Positions 36,084 through 44,513 of a DNA stretch of 64,000 nt are shown in pieces; position 1 is the stretch's first letter; every line of letters begins with the position of its first letter. This stretch comes from Clavibacter sp. VKM Ac-2873 (GTDB taxonomy: Bacteria; Actinomycetota; Actinomycetes; Actinomycetales; Microbacteriaceae): the NCBI RefSeq assembly GCF_015351075.1, contig NZ_JADKRS010000006.1, positions 1 to 64,000 of the forward strand. Reading direction: 5' to 3'. The position numbers were made by a program, and so were the translations under genes. Below the pieces are notes generated by a model. The model worked only from the letters and a program-made list of their open reading frames with translations. It was not told where the DNA came from and did not search any database.

Positions 36084-37213
36084 CGGGCGACCGGGCGCTC
36101 ACGCGGGCGCGGCTCGACACGGATCCGCTCACCGACCGGATCCGGTGGCGCGAGCTCCGCGCCTTCCGCCGCGGGTTCCGGCGTGCGCACCCCGAGGCGG
36201 AGGGTCTCGGCGTGAAGGCGCGCACCGCGCTCATGGTGTTCCTCGCGGGGACGAGCGCCCTCATGGTCGTGCTGCTCGCGTGGATCATGGCCGACACCCT
36301 GCGGGAGGCCGCGCCCGACGCGGTCAGCGAGGCGTCGTGGCAGGCGCTGTTCGGCACGCTGCCCGCGATCCTGCTGGTCGTCTTCGGCAGCTGGGTGATC
36401 CGCTCGCGCGAGCGCCGCGGCGGCTACCGCGCCCACCTCCGCCTGGTGCGCTTCGCCGAGGCCAACGGCATGACCTACCTGCCGGGGCCGATGTCGGACG
36501 GGCACTTCGGATCCGCGCGCCGCTACTTCGACCTCACGCGCGTGATGCGGCCGACGGCGGCACCCGGCGTCGAGTTCGGCAACCACGAGATCGTCACGGC
36601 CGGCCGGCGCGAGGGGGCCCCGCGCTTCGGCGGGTACGCGATGATCCGGCTCGCGCACGAGATGCCGCACATCCGGGTGATCGCCCGGCGGGGTGCGTGG
36701 CGACGCGCGCTGACGATGATGTCGCGGCCGGAGCGGGAGCAGCGGCTCTCGCTCGAGGGCGACGTCGACCGCCACTACGCGCTGTACTGCCCGGCCGGCA
36801 GCGAGCGCGACGCGCTGTACCTCTTCACGCCCGACATCCTCGCCCTGCTCCTCGACCGGGTGCGGGGCCTCGACGTGGAGGTCGTCGGGGACCGGCTGCT
36901 CCTCACCTCGTCCGACGACGTCGTGACGCGCGACCCCGGACGCTGGCGCGACGTCATCGAGGCGACGACGGCGCTCGTGGCGAAGGTCGAGCGGTGGGAG
37001 CGGTGGCGCGCCGACCCGATCGAGCGACCGGAGGATCCGTCGGCGCTCGACGCCGTCCTCCACGCGGTGGGCCTGCCCGACCCGGGCCGCGCGTCCCGCC
37101 CGCGGCCGGTGCGCCGCCTGCGCATGACGCCGACGCTCGGCGCCGTCATCGCGGTGGGCGTGCCGCTCCTGCTGTTCGTGGCGGGCTGGATCGCCGTGCT
37201 CGTCGGGTGGTGA
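36080..37213 (+). CDS. Membrane protein of unknown paired family, copy 2
   Basis: 377-residue paralog of the preceding protein, with the same order: two N-terminal helices, a soluble domain with RFAEANGMTYLPGPMSD, EFGNHEI, GGYAMIRL and DALYLFTPDILALLLDR, and a C-terminal helix. GTG 36080 overlaps the preceding stop, so both are made from one mRNA and could form a heteromer. The domain may face the cytoplasm. No enzyme motif is recognised. Confidence 0.8.
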   Translation: MTGDRALTRARLDTDPLTDRIRWRELRAFRRGFRRAHPEAEGLGVKARTALMVFLAGTSALMVVLLAWIMADTLREAAPDAVSEASWQALFGTLPAILLVVFGSWVIRSRERRGGYRAHLRLVRFAEANGMTYLPGPMSDGHFGSARRYFDLTRVMRPTAAPGVEFGNHEIVTAGRREGAPRFGGYAMIRLAHEMPHIRVIARRGAWRRALTMMSRPEREQRLSLEGDVDRHYALYCPAGSERDALYLFTPDILALLLDRVRGLDVEVVGDRLLLTSSDDVVTRDPGRWRDVIEATTALVAKVERWERWRADPIERPEDPSALDAVLHAVGLPDPGRASRPRPVRRLRMTPTLGAVIAVGVPLLLFVAGWIAVLVGW

Positions 37214-37219
37214 GGCGGA

Positions 37220-37768
37220 TCACTCGCCCGTGACGCCGTCGACCAGCTCCCGCACCACGTCGACGTGGCCCGCGTGGCGCGCGGTCTCCTCGATCAGGTG
37301 CGCGAGGATCCAGCGCAGCGACGGCATCTCGTCGGGCGGGCCGGCGGCGGCGATGTCGTCGAGGTCGTGCCGGGCGATCACGGCGTCGCTCTCGGCGCAG
37401 GCGCGCTCGTAGTCCGCGACGATCTCGGCGAGGGAGTCGGTCGGGCCCACGCGCCACTCGCCGTCCGGGTCGTCGTCGCCCCCGAAGCGCCGGTCGTAGT
37501 CGCCGGCCTCCATCAGCTCGACCGTCCACGACCGCTCGACGTCGGCGAGGTGTCGGAGCGCGCCCGCGACCGAGGTGAGGCTGGGGAGGACGCGGCGCGC
37601 GGCGTCGGCGTCGGAGAGGCCGCGGGCCTTGCGGATCACGGTGGCGCGGGTGAGGGCGAGGAAGCCGGTGAGGCAGGCGCGCTCGTCGGCGCGCGGCGGG
37701 CGAGGGCGGTGGTCGGGGCCGAGGACGTCGGTGTCCGCGCCGGTCGCGATGTCGGGGAGGTCGGTCAT
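37220..37768 (-). CDS. DinB/DUF664 family protein
   Basis: 182-residue four-helix-bundle protein of the DinB/YfiT-like (DUF664) superfamily, which includes metal-dependent thiol transferases using mycothiol. Typical segments are SLTSVAGALRHLADVERSW with the first metal-binding His, and WILAHLIEETARHAGHVDVVREL with the others. The substrate is unknown. It is convergent with the membrane-protein pair. Confidence 0.82.
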   Translation of the reverse strand: MTDLPDIATGADTDVLGPDHRPRPPRADERACLTGFLALTRATVIRKARGLSDADAARRVLPSLTSVAGALRHLADVERSWTVELMEAGDYDRRFGGDDDPDGEWRVGPTDSLAEIVADYERACAESDAVIARHDLDDIAAAGPPDEMPSLRWILAHLIEETARHAGHVDVVRELVDGVTGE

Positions 37769-37853
37769 GGCGGGATCCTAGGAGGGTTTCGGCGCGTGGG
37801 GAAGGTTCGTTACCACGGGGATCCGCGTGGAGGGGCCGCGCATCCGGCCCGCG

Positions 37854-37867
37854 TCAGACTGGGCGCA
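37854..37867 (+). promoter_or_regulatory. -10 box 7 nt before the doxX-like start
   Basis: CAGACT at 37854-37859 (near TANNNT) leaves 7 bases to the ATG at 37867. No ribosome binding site is visible, which is consistent with a leaderless transcript. Confidence 0.35.
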
Positions 37868-38340
37868 TGACCACGAGCCCCGCGACCCACCCCACCGCCG
37901 ACCCGCGCATCGCCCCGGACGGCGGACGCCGCTCGGTCCCGCGCACGCTCGGCCGGATCCTGCTCGGCCTCGTGCTCATCCTCGCCGGCACCGGGCACCT
38001 CACGGTCGCGCGCGCGTCGTTCCAGGCGCAGGTGCCCACGTGGCTGCCGATGGATCCCGACTTCGTGGTGCTCGCGTCGGGCGTCGTGGAGATCACGCTC
38101 GGCCTGTCGCTCGTGCTCCTCGGGCGCTGGCGCGTGTGGGTGGGCCTCGTGGTCGCGCTGTTCTTCATCGCGATCTTCCCCGGCAACATCTCGCAGCTCG
38201 TCACCCGCACCCCGGCGTTCGGCCTCGAGACCGATGCGGCGCGGGCGATCCGGCTGGTGTTCCAGCCGCTCCTCGTGCTCTGGGCCCTGTGGGCGACGGG
38301 CGCCTGGTCGGCGTGGCGGAACCGGCGCGCCCGCCGCTGA
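37867..38340 (+). CDS. DoxX-family membrane protein
   Basis: 157-residue integral membrane protein with four helices: residues about 30-45, 62-85, 87-108 and 125-145. The ILLGLVLILAGTGHL opening segment is typical of DoxX/DoxD-like proteins, linked to membrane redox or oxidative stress complexes. The exact function is unknown. ATG 37867 appears leaderless. Confidence 0.75.
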   Translation: MTTSPATHPTADPRIAPDGGRRSVPRTLGRILLGLVLILAGTGHLTVARASFQAQVPTWLPMDPDFVVLASGVVEITLGLSLVLLGRWRVWVGLVVALFFIAIFPGNISQLVTRTPAFGLETDAARAIRLVFQPLLVLWALWATGAWSAWRNRRARR

Positions 38341-38394
38341 CCGGGGTCGAGCGGCGGGCGCGGACGCTCCGAGAGGGGGCAGGCAGGCGGGGCG

Positions 38395-38634
38395 CTAGAG
38401 ACCGAGGCGCACGCGTTGGACGGCGCGCTGCGCGTCGACCGTGCGGTGCCCCGCGCCGAACCAGACGATCGCGCCCAGGATGGGCACGATCACGAGCGCC
38501 GCGATCCAGAGGTCGCGGGAGAGCCCGGCGAGCGTGCGATCGCGGACGACCTGCACGAGGGCCGTCACGACGAGCGCGACGTGGGCGATGACGAGCGGGG
38601 CGACGACGACCCCGACGACGAGTGAATCGGACAT
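38395..38634 (-). CDS. PLD-nuclease N-terminal (PLDc_N) domain membrane protein
   Basis: 79-residue protein with two membrane helices and the short motif LWIAALVIVPILGAIVWF of the PLDc_N family. Such small proteins occur widely in actinobacteria on their own, without the phospholipase domain. Function unknown. Confidence 0.7.
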   Translation of the reverse strand: MSDSLVVGVVVAPLVIAHVALVVTALVQVVRDRTLAGLSRDLWIAALVIVPILGAIVWFGAGHRTVDAQRAVQRVRLGL

Positions 38635-38670
38635 GGTGGTGCCTCCTGTCGTGTGCGTGTCCGCTCGACC

Positions 38671-39906
38671 CTACGCGCGGCCCACCCCGACGCGCGAGAG
38701 CAGGGCGGCCGTCGCGGCCTTCACGCCCGTCTCGATCGTGCCCTCCATGGTCGGCGCGAACTGCGGCGTGTGGTTGCCGGGCGGCGGGGTCGCGCCGCCG
38801 AACGCCGACGCCTCGACGCCGCCGAAGGCCCAGTAGACGGTCGGCACGCCGATGGCCTCGCCGAGGATCCCGAAGTCCTCGCTGCCCATGATCGGCGGCG
38901 ACTCGACGACCCGGTCGGCCCCGAGCTGCGCCGTGAGCGCGGCGACGACGCCGCGCGTCGCCTCCGGGTCGTTGCGGTTGAGCGGGAACGAGACGATCTC
39001 CTCGATCTCGGGCTCGGGCGCCCCGCTCGCGGCCGCCTCGGCCCGGATGATCCGCCGCACCGACGCCAGCACGCGCTCGCGGACGGCCGGGTCGAAGGTG
39101 CGGATGCTGAGGCCGAGCACCGCGTGCTCGGGGATGATGTTCTCCTTCGTGCCCGCCTGGAACGTGCCGACGGTCACGACGGCCGCGGCCTGCGGATCCA
39201 GCTCGCGCGCGACCACGGTCTGCAGGCGCAGCACGATGGCGCTGGCCGCGACGATCGGGTCGATGGAGTTCTGCGGCTGCGATCCGTGCGCGCCGCGGCC
39301 CTTCACGGTCACCCTCCACGAGTCGCTCATGCTCATGAACGCGCCCTCGCGCGTGGCGACCACGCCGACGGGGAGCGGGAAGACGTGCTGGCCGAGGATC
39401 ACCTCGGGGCGGGGCGCGCGCTCCCAGAGGCCGTCGGCGAGCATGGCGCGGGCGCCCTCGCCGGTCTCCTCGCCTGGCTGGAACACGAAGACGATCGTGC
39501 CCGCCCACGCGTCGCGGTTCGCGGCGAGCGCCTGCGCGGTGGTGAGGGCCGCGGCGATGTGGAAGTCGTGCCCGCAGCCGTGCATGGTGGGCACCTCCCT
39601 GCCCGACGGGTCGATGCCCGTATCGCGGCTGGCGTGCGCGAGGCCCGTCTCCTCGAGGATGGGGAGGCCGTCGGTGTCGGCGCGGAACGCGACCACCGGG
39701 CCGTCGCCGTTGCGGAGGATCCCGACGACGCCGGTGCCGCCGCAGCGGCTCGTCTCGGCGCCGATCGCCTCCAGGTACGCCTCGATCGCGGCGGCGGTCG
39801 CGTGCTCCTGCATCGAGAGCTCGGGATGCGCGTGCAGCGAGCGGAACAGCTCGTGCGCGTCGCGCACGTCGTCGTCCAGCAGGGTGACACCGGGGTGCAC
39901 GTCCAT
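38671..39906 (-). CDS. M20 family amidohydrolase
   Basis: 411-residue metal-dependent hydrolase of the M20D (hippurate hydrolase / N-acyl-amino-acid amidohydrolase) group. Metal-binding motifs are FRADTDGLP near residue 75, HGCGHDFH near residue 109 and the EETGEGAR near residue 145; a dimerisation domain with HGSQPQNSIDPI follows. It cleaves N-acyl amino acids or peptide conjugates. In plant-associated bacteria such enzymes include hydrolases of auxin-amino acid conjugates; whether this one does so is open. Confidence 0.9.
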   Translation of the reverse strand: MDVHPGVTLLDDDVRDAHELFRSLHAHPELSMQEHATAAAIEAYLEAIGAETSRCGGTGVVGILRNGDGPVVAFRADTDGLPILEETGLAHASRDTGIDPSGREVPTMHGCGHDFHIAAALTTAQALAANRDAWAGTIVFVFQPGEETGEGARAMLADGLWERAPRPEVILGQHVFPLPVGVVATREGAFMSMSDSWRVTVKGRGAHGSQPQNSIDPIVAASAIVLRLQTVVARELDPQAAAVVTVGTFQAGTKENIIPEHAVLGLSIRTFDPAVRERVLASVRRIIRAEAAASGAPEPEIEEIVSFPLNRNDPEATRGVVAALTAQLGADRVVESPPIMGSEDFGILGEAIGVPTVYWAFGGVEASAFGGATPPPGNHTPQFAPTMEGTIETGVKAATAALLSRVGVGRA

Positions 39907-39997
39907 GGGGATCCTCCTCGCGGGTGGGTGGCGTCCCTCGGGGGGACTCGTGCATCCAGGCTAGGCCCGGCCTCCGCGACCCCCGTCGCGCGCGCGG

Positions 39998-41626
39998 TCA
40001 GCCGAGGTCCACGCCGCCGCCCGCCGGTCGCTGCGGCGGATCGAGCAGCGACGGGTCGCGGATGATGCCGATGGGCGTCGTGTCGAGGCGCACCGACTGC
40101 ACGACCACGCGCTTCGCCCGGCGGCGGAGGTGGCGACGCGCCTGCGGCGTCGCGAGCAGGCTGCCGAGCACGAGGCCCGCGCCGATCGCGAGGGTCGTCG
40201 CCATCGCCCCGACGAACGCGCCCGTGGCTCCCGACGTGCCGGCCATCGAGTTGAGGAGCGCCGAGGCGACCGCGAGCGACGGCAGGAGGGACCCGCAGAA
40301 CGCGGGCACCGCGATCGCCGTGGCGGAGACCCGCACGCGCGCCGCGACCACCGTGCCGAGCGCCCCCAGCAGCGTCGCCACCAGGAACGTCGCCGCGAGG
40401 AGCGGGACGCCGGCCGACTTGAGGATCCAGAGCGAGACCGTGCCGACGAGCGCCATGCCGATCGCGACCGGCATCACGCGCGCGTTGGCGCCCTGCGTGA
40501 TCCCGGTGGCGCCGGCGGCGAAGAACGTGGTGATGAGCAGCATCCAGAGGGGGAGCGCCCGCAGCGTGATGTCGGTGGGATCCACCTCGATGTCCACGCC
40601 CGCGGTGAGTGCGAGGCCGCCCGGGATGCCGACGGCGATGCCCGCGACGATGAGCACGATGATCATGGCGCGCGACAGCGCCATGGCCCGGAAGCCGGAG
40701 ATGGCGTCCTGCGCCCAGGTCACGATGGTGACGTGGGGGAGGATCAGCACCACGACGGCCGCGACCATCGCGGCGGCGCTCCCCGCGGGCATGACGCCCG
40801 ACCAGATCGCGAGCGTGCCGACGGCCGCGACGATCGCCGACTGCACCGCCACCACGAAGAACGGCGGGATGCCGCGGCGCGAGAGCTGCCGGCCGAGCAC
40901 CATGGCGCCGATCATCAGCAGGAACGCGCCGACGGCCCCCGGGAGGGAGCCGCCCGCCTGCAGCGAGACGGAGACGCCGAACAGGCCCATGGCGGCGTCG
41001 GTGATCCACGACGGCCAGCGCGGCGGCGACTTGAGCACCTCGACGAGGCCCTCGACGGCGCTCGTCATGTCGAGGTCGTCGTGGAGGAGCTCGTCGACGA
41101 TCTGGTACACGAGCGACAGCCGGTGCAGGTCGCTGCCCTCGGCCGTGACGACGCGCAGCTTCACGAGCGGCGGGCCCTCGAGCGGCGCGTACTGGATGGT
41201 GATGGCCGTGCCCGTGATGTCGAGCTCCAGCGGCGCGAGGTTCCACTTCGTGCTCACGGCGACGATCGCGATCTCGACCGCGCGCACGTCGGCGCCGGAG
41301 GCGAGCATCACCTCGCCGAGGTCGAGGCAGAAGTCGACGATCTGGCGCGGCGAGTAGAGGTCGCCGAGGCGGCCGTGCGCGGGCTCGGTGCCCTCGTAGA
41401 TGGTGCCGCGGAGGCGCGCGCGGACGTCGCGCATCTCCTGCGGGTTGACGCGGCGGCGGCGCTGGCGCGGCGGACGCGCGGCTCCGGGATCCCGGCGGAG
41501 GCGCCGCGGGTCGCCGGGCGGCGGGGTGGTGCTCAGCGCGATCAGCGCTCCGTTCGGTGGCCGGCCCGCGTCGAGCGGGGGCGGATGGTGGATCGTCCCC
41601 ACCCTAGGCGCCTGCCCGGGGGACAC
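39998..41626 (-). CDS. Threonine/serine exporter (ThrE) family protein
   Basis: 542-residue protein of the ThrE family: an N-terminal soluble domain (about residues 85-210, with ASGADVRAVE), then about ten membrane helices in two groups of the DUF1212/DUF3815 type. It exports threonine and serine by proton exchange. The start is uncertain. GTG 41626 includes a long Pro/Arg-rich leader, and a TAGGGT -10 candidate lies inside that leader near 41605. This suggests a later start, possibly ATG 41434. Confidence 0.82.
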   Translation of the reverse strand: MSPGQAPRVGTIHHPPPLDAGRPPNGALIALSTTPPPGDPRRLRRDPGAARPPRQRRRRVNPQEMRDVRARLRGTIYEGTEPAHGRLGDLYSPRQIVDFCLDLGEVMLASGADVRAVEIAIVAVSTKWNLAPLELDITGTAITIQYAPLEGPPLVKLRVVTAEGSDLHRLSLVYQIVDELLHDDLDMTSAVEGLVEVLKSPPRWPSWITDAAMGLFGVSVSLQAGGSLPGAVGAFLLMIGAMVLGRQLSRRGIPPFFVVAVQSAIVAAVGTLAIWSGVMPAGSAAAMVAAVVVLILPHVTIVTWAQDAISGFRAMALSRAMIIVLIVAGIAVGIPGGLALTAGVDIEVDPTDITLRALPLWMLLITTFFAAGATGITQGANARVMPVAIGMALVGTVSLWILKSAGVPLLAATFLVATLLGALGTVVAARVRVSATAIAVPAFCGSLLPSLAVASALLNSMAGTSGATGAFVGAMATTLAIGAGLVLGSLLATPQARRHLRRRAKRVVVQSVRLDTTPIGIIRDPSLLDPPQRPAGGGVDLG

Positions 41627-41681
41627 GCCCGCGCGGCGCCCGACCGGATGGTCGGACGCCGCGCAGGACGAGCGGAGCGGA

Positions 41682-42581
41682 TCAGCCCTTCGGGCAGGAG
41701 CTGGTCGACGCGCTGATGGGACCGCCGACCTTCGGGGCCGGGCAGATGTACTTCGCGTAGGCGCTGTTGCCGTCGAGGTAGCGCTTGAGGAACGCCGTGA
41801 CCGCGGTGCGGATCGTGGCGACCGGCACGTGCTCGCCGGCCGCGTGACCGAGGCCCTTCAGCTCCAGGTACTGCTTCGGGGTGCCGGCGGGGATGGAGTC
41901 GTACGCCGGCTTGCCGAACTCCGCGGGGACGGCGAGGTCGTCCTTCTGGCCCGTGATCACCAGGGTGGGGGTCGTGAGCTTCGGGTACGCCGGGTACTGC
42001 GCGTCCGGCTGGTCCGCGGGCGGGAAGTCGTACGGCATGAGCCCGATCGCGGCCTTGATGGAGGGGCGCGCCTGCGCGGCCTGCATCGTGCCGCCGCCGC
42101 CGAACGAGTAGCCGATGAGGCCGACGTCCTTCGCGGAGACCTCGGACCTCACCGCGCTCTGGCCGGTGAGGTAGTCCGCCGCGGCGAGGATCTCGGTGGC
42201 GCGCTGGTCGGGCAGGTCGCCCGTGTCGAGGGTGTCGATGGCGAACGCGACGAAGCCCTGGGAGGCGACGAGCTCGGCCATCTCCTTCTCGTCGGCGCTC
42301 GTGTCCGTGAACCCGGGGGTGATGACGACGGCGCCGAGGACGGCCTTGCCGGTGTCCTGCGGCGTGTAGATGACGCCGCCGCCGAACGCCTTCACGGCCG
42401 TCTTCGGGACGACCGTGGCGCGCACCGCGAACGGCGCGTGGTGGTGGGCCGCGGTGCGCGCGGCCGCGTGATGGGCGGGCGTGGACGCCTGCGCGGCGGT
42501 GGGGATCGCGAGGGTGGCGACGAGCGCGAGCGCGGCGACGGCCGCGGGGCGGGAGCGGAGCGCGGAGATCATGGCGGGCAT
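41682..42581 (-). CDS. Secreted cutinase / PET-hydrolase-like esterase 1
   Basis: 299-residue precursor. A signal peptide ends near residue 32 (AQA). The alpha/beta-hydrolase core matches actinobacterial cutinases (Thermobifida type) in VVITPGF, ASQGFVAFAIDT and the nucleophile elbow GYSFGGGG (Ser159). The acid is likely in GQKD (residue 214) and the base His246 in GLGHAAG. Cysteines 280 and 296 fit the C-terminal disulfide of that family. It is predicted to cleave polyesters such as cutin or other aliphatic esters. It is followed upstream by a close paralog, so it arose by tandem duplication. ATG 42581 has an AGAGAG site. Confidence 0.82.
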   Translation of the reverse strand: MPAMISALRSRPAAVAALALVATLAIPTAAQASTPAHHAAARTAAHHHAPFAVRATVVPKTAVKAFGGGVIYTPQDTGKAVLGAVVITPGFTDTSADEKEMAELVASQGFVAFAIDTLDTGDLPDQRATEILAAADYLTGQSAVRSEVSAKDVGLIGYSFGGGGTMQAAQARPSIKAAIGLMPYDFPPADQPDAQYPAYPKLTTPTLVITGQKDDLAVPAEFGKPAYDSIPAGTPKQYLELKGLGHAAGEHVPVATIRTAVTAFLKRYLDGNSAYAKYICPAPKVGGPISASTSSCPKG

Positions 42582-42608
42582 GGGCGTCTCTCTGTTCGAT
42601 GGAGGGGA

Positions 42609-42649
42609 GTCCGCGGCGCTCGCCGCGGACAGGGTGCTGCATGACGCTA
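42609..42649 (-). promoter_or_regulatory. Promoter and 5'-UTR hairpin of esterase gene 1
   Basis: On the minus strand TAGCGT (42644-42649) is a -10 candidate. A perfect 10-bp inverted repeat (42609-42618 with 42621-42630) lies between it and the ATG at 42581, in the predicted leader. The paralog upstream has TAGCGT and a similar but imperfect GTCCG...CGGAC hairpin at the same place. Confidence 0.45.
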
Positions 42650-42677
42650 GGGGCCCGCGATCGGAACGCCGTCCCAC

Positions 42678-42704
42678 CGTCCCCAGCCGTGCGGCCTGGG
42701 GACG
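42678..42704 (-). terminator. Terminator of esterase gene 2
   Basis: CGTCCCCAG (42678-42686) pairs exactly with CTGGGGACG (42696-42704), with further pairing inside. It lies 23 bases past the stop of the upstream esterase gene. Confidence 0.6.
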
Positions 42705-42726
42705 ATCCGCTCGCGGGACGGGCGGA

Positions 42727-43656
42727 TCAGCCCGCGGGGCAGGAGCTGGTCGACGCGCTGATGGGGCCGCCGACCTCCGGGGCCGGGCAGATGTCCTTCG
42801 CGTAGGCGGTGTCGCCGTCGAGGTAGCGCTCGAGGAACGCGGTGATGGCGGCCCGGATCGTGGCGGTCGGCTTCCCCATGCCGGCCGCGTGGCCGAGCCC
42901 GGTGAGCTGGAGGTACTGCTTCGGGGTGCCGGCCGGGATGGAGTCGTAGGCGGGCTTGCCGAACTTCGCCGGGATCGCGGTCGCGTCCTTCTGCCCCGTG
43001 ATGATGAGCGTCGGCACCGTCAGCTCCGGGTACGCGGGGTGGACCGCCTTCGGGTCGCCGGCGGGCGGGTAGTCGTACGGCATGAGGGTCAGCGCGGCCT
43101 TGATCGACGGGCGCTCCTGCGCGGCCTCGAGCGTCCCGCCGCCGCCCATGGAGTAGCCGAGGAGGGCGACGCGGTCCGGGGAGACCTCGCCCTTCACGGC
43201 GCTCCGGCCGGTGAGGTAGTCCGCGGCCGCGAGCATCTCGGTGGCGCGCTGGGCGGGGAGGTCGGCGCGTTCCCGCGTGTCGATGGTGAAGACCACGAAG
43301 CCCTCCGCGGCGAGCTCGGTGCCGTAGACGGCCATGTCCGACTTCCTGCCGTGGAACCCGGGGGTGACGATGACCGATCCGAGGACCTTCTGCCCGGCGC
43401 CGTGCGGAGCGAAGATCGTGCCGCCGCCGAAGCGCGCATCCGCCGTCGCGGGGACGACGATCTGGTCGACGGTGGACGGCGGGGGAGCGTGGCCGGCGAC
43501 GGGTCGGGTGACGGGGTGGTGCGCGGCGACGGGCCGGGTCACGGCATGGTGCACGGGCGCCGCGGCCTGGGCGGCCGTGGGGACGGCGAGGGTGGCGACG
43601 AGGGCCAGCGCGGCGACGGCCGCGGCGCGGGAGCGGGAGGGGGGTGTTGCGGGCAT
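42727..43656 (-). CDS. Secreted cutinase / PET-hydrolase-like esterase 2
   Basis: 309-residue paralog of the neighbouring esterase. The signal peptide ends near residue 30 (AQA), followed by a short His/Pro-rich repeat region (AVTRPVAAHHPVTRPVAG). The core has VIVTPGF, AAEGFVVFTIDT, the elbow GYSMGGGG (Ser169), close to the GHSMGGGG of known cutinases. It also has the acid in GQKD (Asp224), His256 in GLGHAAG and a C-terminal Cys pair. ATG 43656. The two genes are transcribed in the same direction with separate promoters and a terminator between. Confidence 0.82.
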   Translation of the reverse strand: MPATPPSRSRAAAVAALALVATLAVPTAAQAAAPVHHAVTRPVAAHHPVTRPVAGHAPPPSTVDQIVVPATADARFGGGTIFAPHGAGQKVLGSVIVTPGFHGRKSDMAVYGTELAAEGFVVFTIDTRERADLPAQRATEMLAAADYLTGRSAVKGEVSPDRVALLGYSMGGGGTLEAAQERPSIKAALTLMPYDYPPAGDPKAVHPAYPELTVPTLIITGQKDATAIPAKFGKPAYDSIPAGTPKQYLQLTGLGHAAGMGKPTATIRAAITAFLERYLDGDTAYAKDICPAPEVGGPISASTSSCPAG

Positions 43657-43714
43657 CGGGCGTCTCTCGGATCGGGTCGGGGACGTCCGCGGCGACGGCC
43701 GCCGGACGCGGAGG

Positions 43715-43720
43715 ACGCTA
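43715..43720 (-). promoter_or_regulatory. -10 box of esterase gene 2
   Basis: TAGCGT on the minus strand at 43715-43720 is identical to that of the paralog. An 11-base box, GGCTGGGGACG, lies about 29-30 bases upstream of the -10 in both genes (43750-43760 here, 42678-42688 in gene 1). Confidence 0.4.
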
Positions 43721-43802
43721 CGGCGGTCGATGCGCGCGCCGGACCCCGTCGTCCCCAGCCCCCGCGCGGGGGCGCGCCCGAACGCCCGTCCGCACCCCCG
43801 CG

Positions 43803-44462
43803 TCAGCGCAGCAGCCGACCCGCCCCGAGCGCGATCTCCCGTCCGAGCCCCACGTCGACGACCACCGGCACGTCGGCCGCGATCTGCGTGCCCTCGGGTA
43901 CCCACGCGCGGTCGCGGGCCACGAGGATCAGGAGCCCCTCGACGTCGCCGACCGCCGCGAACCCGTCCGTCGCGAAGCCGCCGTATGGGTGGAGGCCGGC
44001 CTCCTCGAGCAGCGCGACCGCGGCGGGCACGTCGTCGACCACGATGCCGACCTCGCTCACGGCGACGACGTCGGATGCGCGGAACGGGCCGGTCACGCGG
44101 CCGCCGGGCGCGAGCGCGCGGCGCTCGATCAGCTCCAGCACCTGCGCGTCGGGACCGCGGAAGTAGACGGAGCGGGAGTCCCAGGTGCCCGGCCCCGCGA
44201 ACTCGTCGCGGCCGTCGGGCGCGATGACCTCCGCCCGCTCGCCGATCCACGCCCGCGCGGCCGCGAAGGAGCCCGTCGGGATGGTGAAGGCCAGGTGGTG
44301 CGCGCCGCTGTAGGCGGGGTCGTGCGCGAAGCGGAGGCGGGTCGGGCCGATCTCCACCTCGGCGGCGTCGTCGGTGATGCGCACCGGGAAGCCGAGCGCC
44401 CGGTAGGCGGCGGCGACCTCGGCGGTGTCGCGGGCGGGCAGGTTCACGGCGTGGATGATCAT
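43803..44462 (-). CDS. VOC (glyoxalase/dioxygenase superfamily) protein
   Basis: 219-residue protein with two vicinal-oxygen-chelate modules: the first begins at MIIHAVNLPARDTAEVAAAYRALGF and the second at VSEVGIVVDDVPAAVALLEEAG. The SGAHHLAF and VYFRGPDAQVLELI segments carry possible metal ligands. The substrate is unknown; family members include glyoxalases, dioxygenases and antibiotic-resistance proteins. ATG 44462 is preferred over one seven codons upstream. A MerR-like promoter sits directly ahead. Confidence 0.8.
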   Translation of the reverse strand: MIIHAVNLPARDTAEVAAAYRALGFPVRITDDAAEVEIGPTRLRFAHDPAYSGAHHLAFTIPTGSFAAARAWIGERAEVIAPDGRDEFAGPGTWDSRSVYFRGPDAQVLELIERRALAPGGRVTGPFRASDVVAVSEVGIVVDDVPAAVALLEEAGLHPYGGFATDGFAAVGDVEGLLILVARDRAWVPEGTQIAADVPVVVDVGLGREIALGAGRLLR

Positions 44463-44468
44463 GCGCAG

Positions 44469-44499
44469 ATCACAACACCTCACGCGACCTTGAGGTCAA
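44469..44499 (-). promoter_or_regulatory. MerR-type promoter with palindromic operator
   Basis: On the minus strand TTGACC (-35, 44494-44499) and TGTGAT (-10, 44469-44474) are separated by 19 bp, the overlong spacer typical of MerR-family control. The spacer and -35 contain ACCTCA/TGAGGT (44477-44482 and 44491-44496), similar to SoxR/MerR boxes (CCTCAAG...). It would drive the VOC gene with a very short leader. No merR gene lies in this window. Confidence 0.6.
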
Positions 44500-44513
44500 G
44501 CGCGTGCGACTCT

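Noticed and set aside
36145-37233. Arg-rich + strand frame overlapping membrane protein copy 2
   Set aside because: The composition is a frame shadow; the membrane protein in the other frame is conserved with its paralog.
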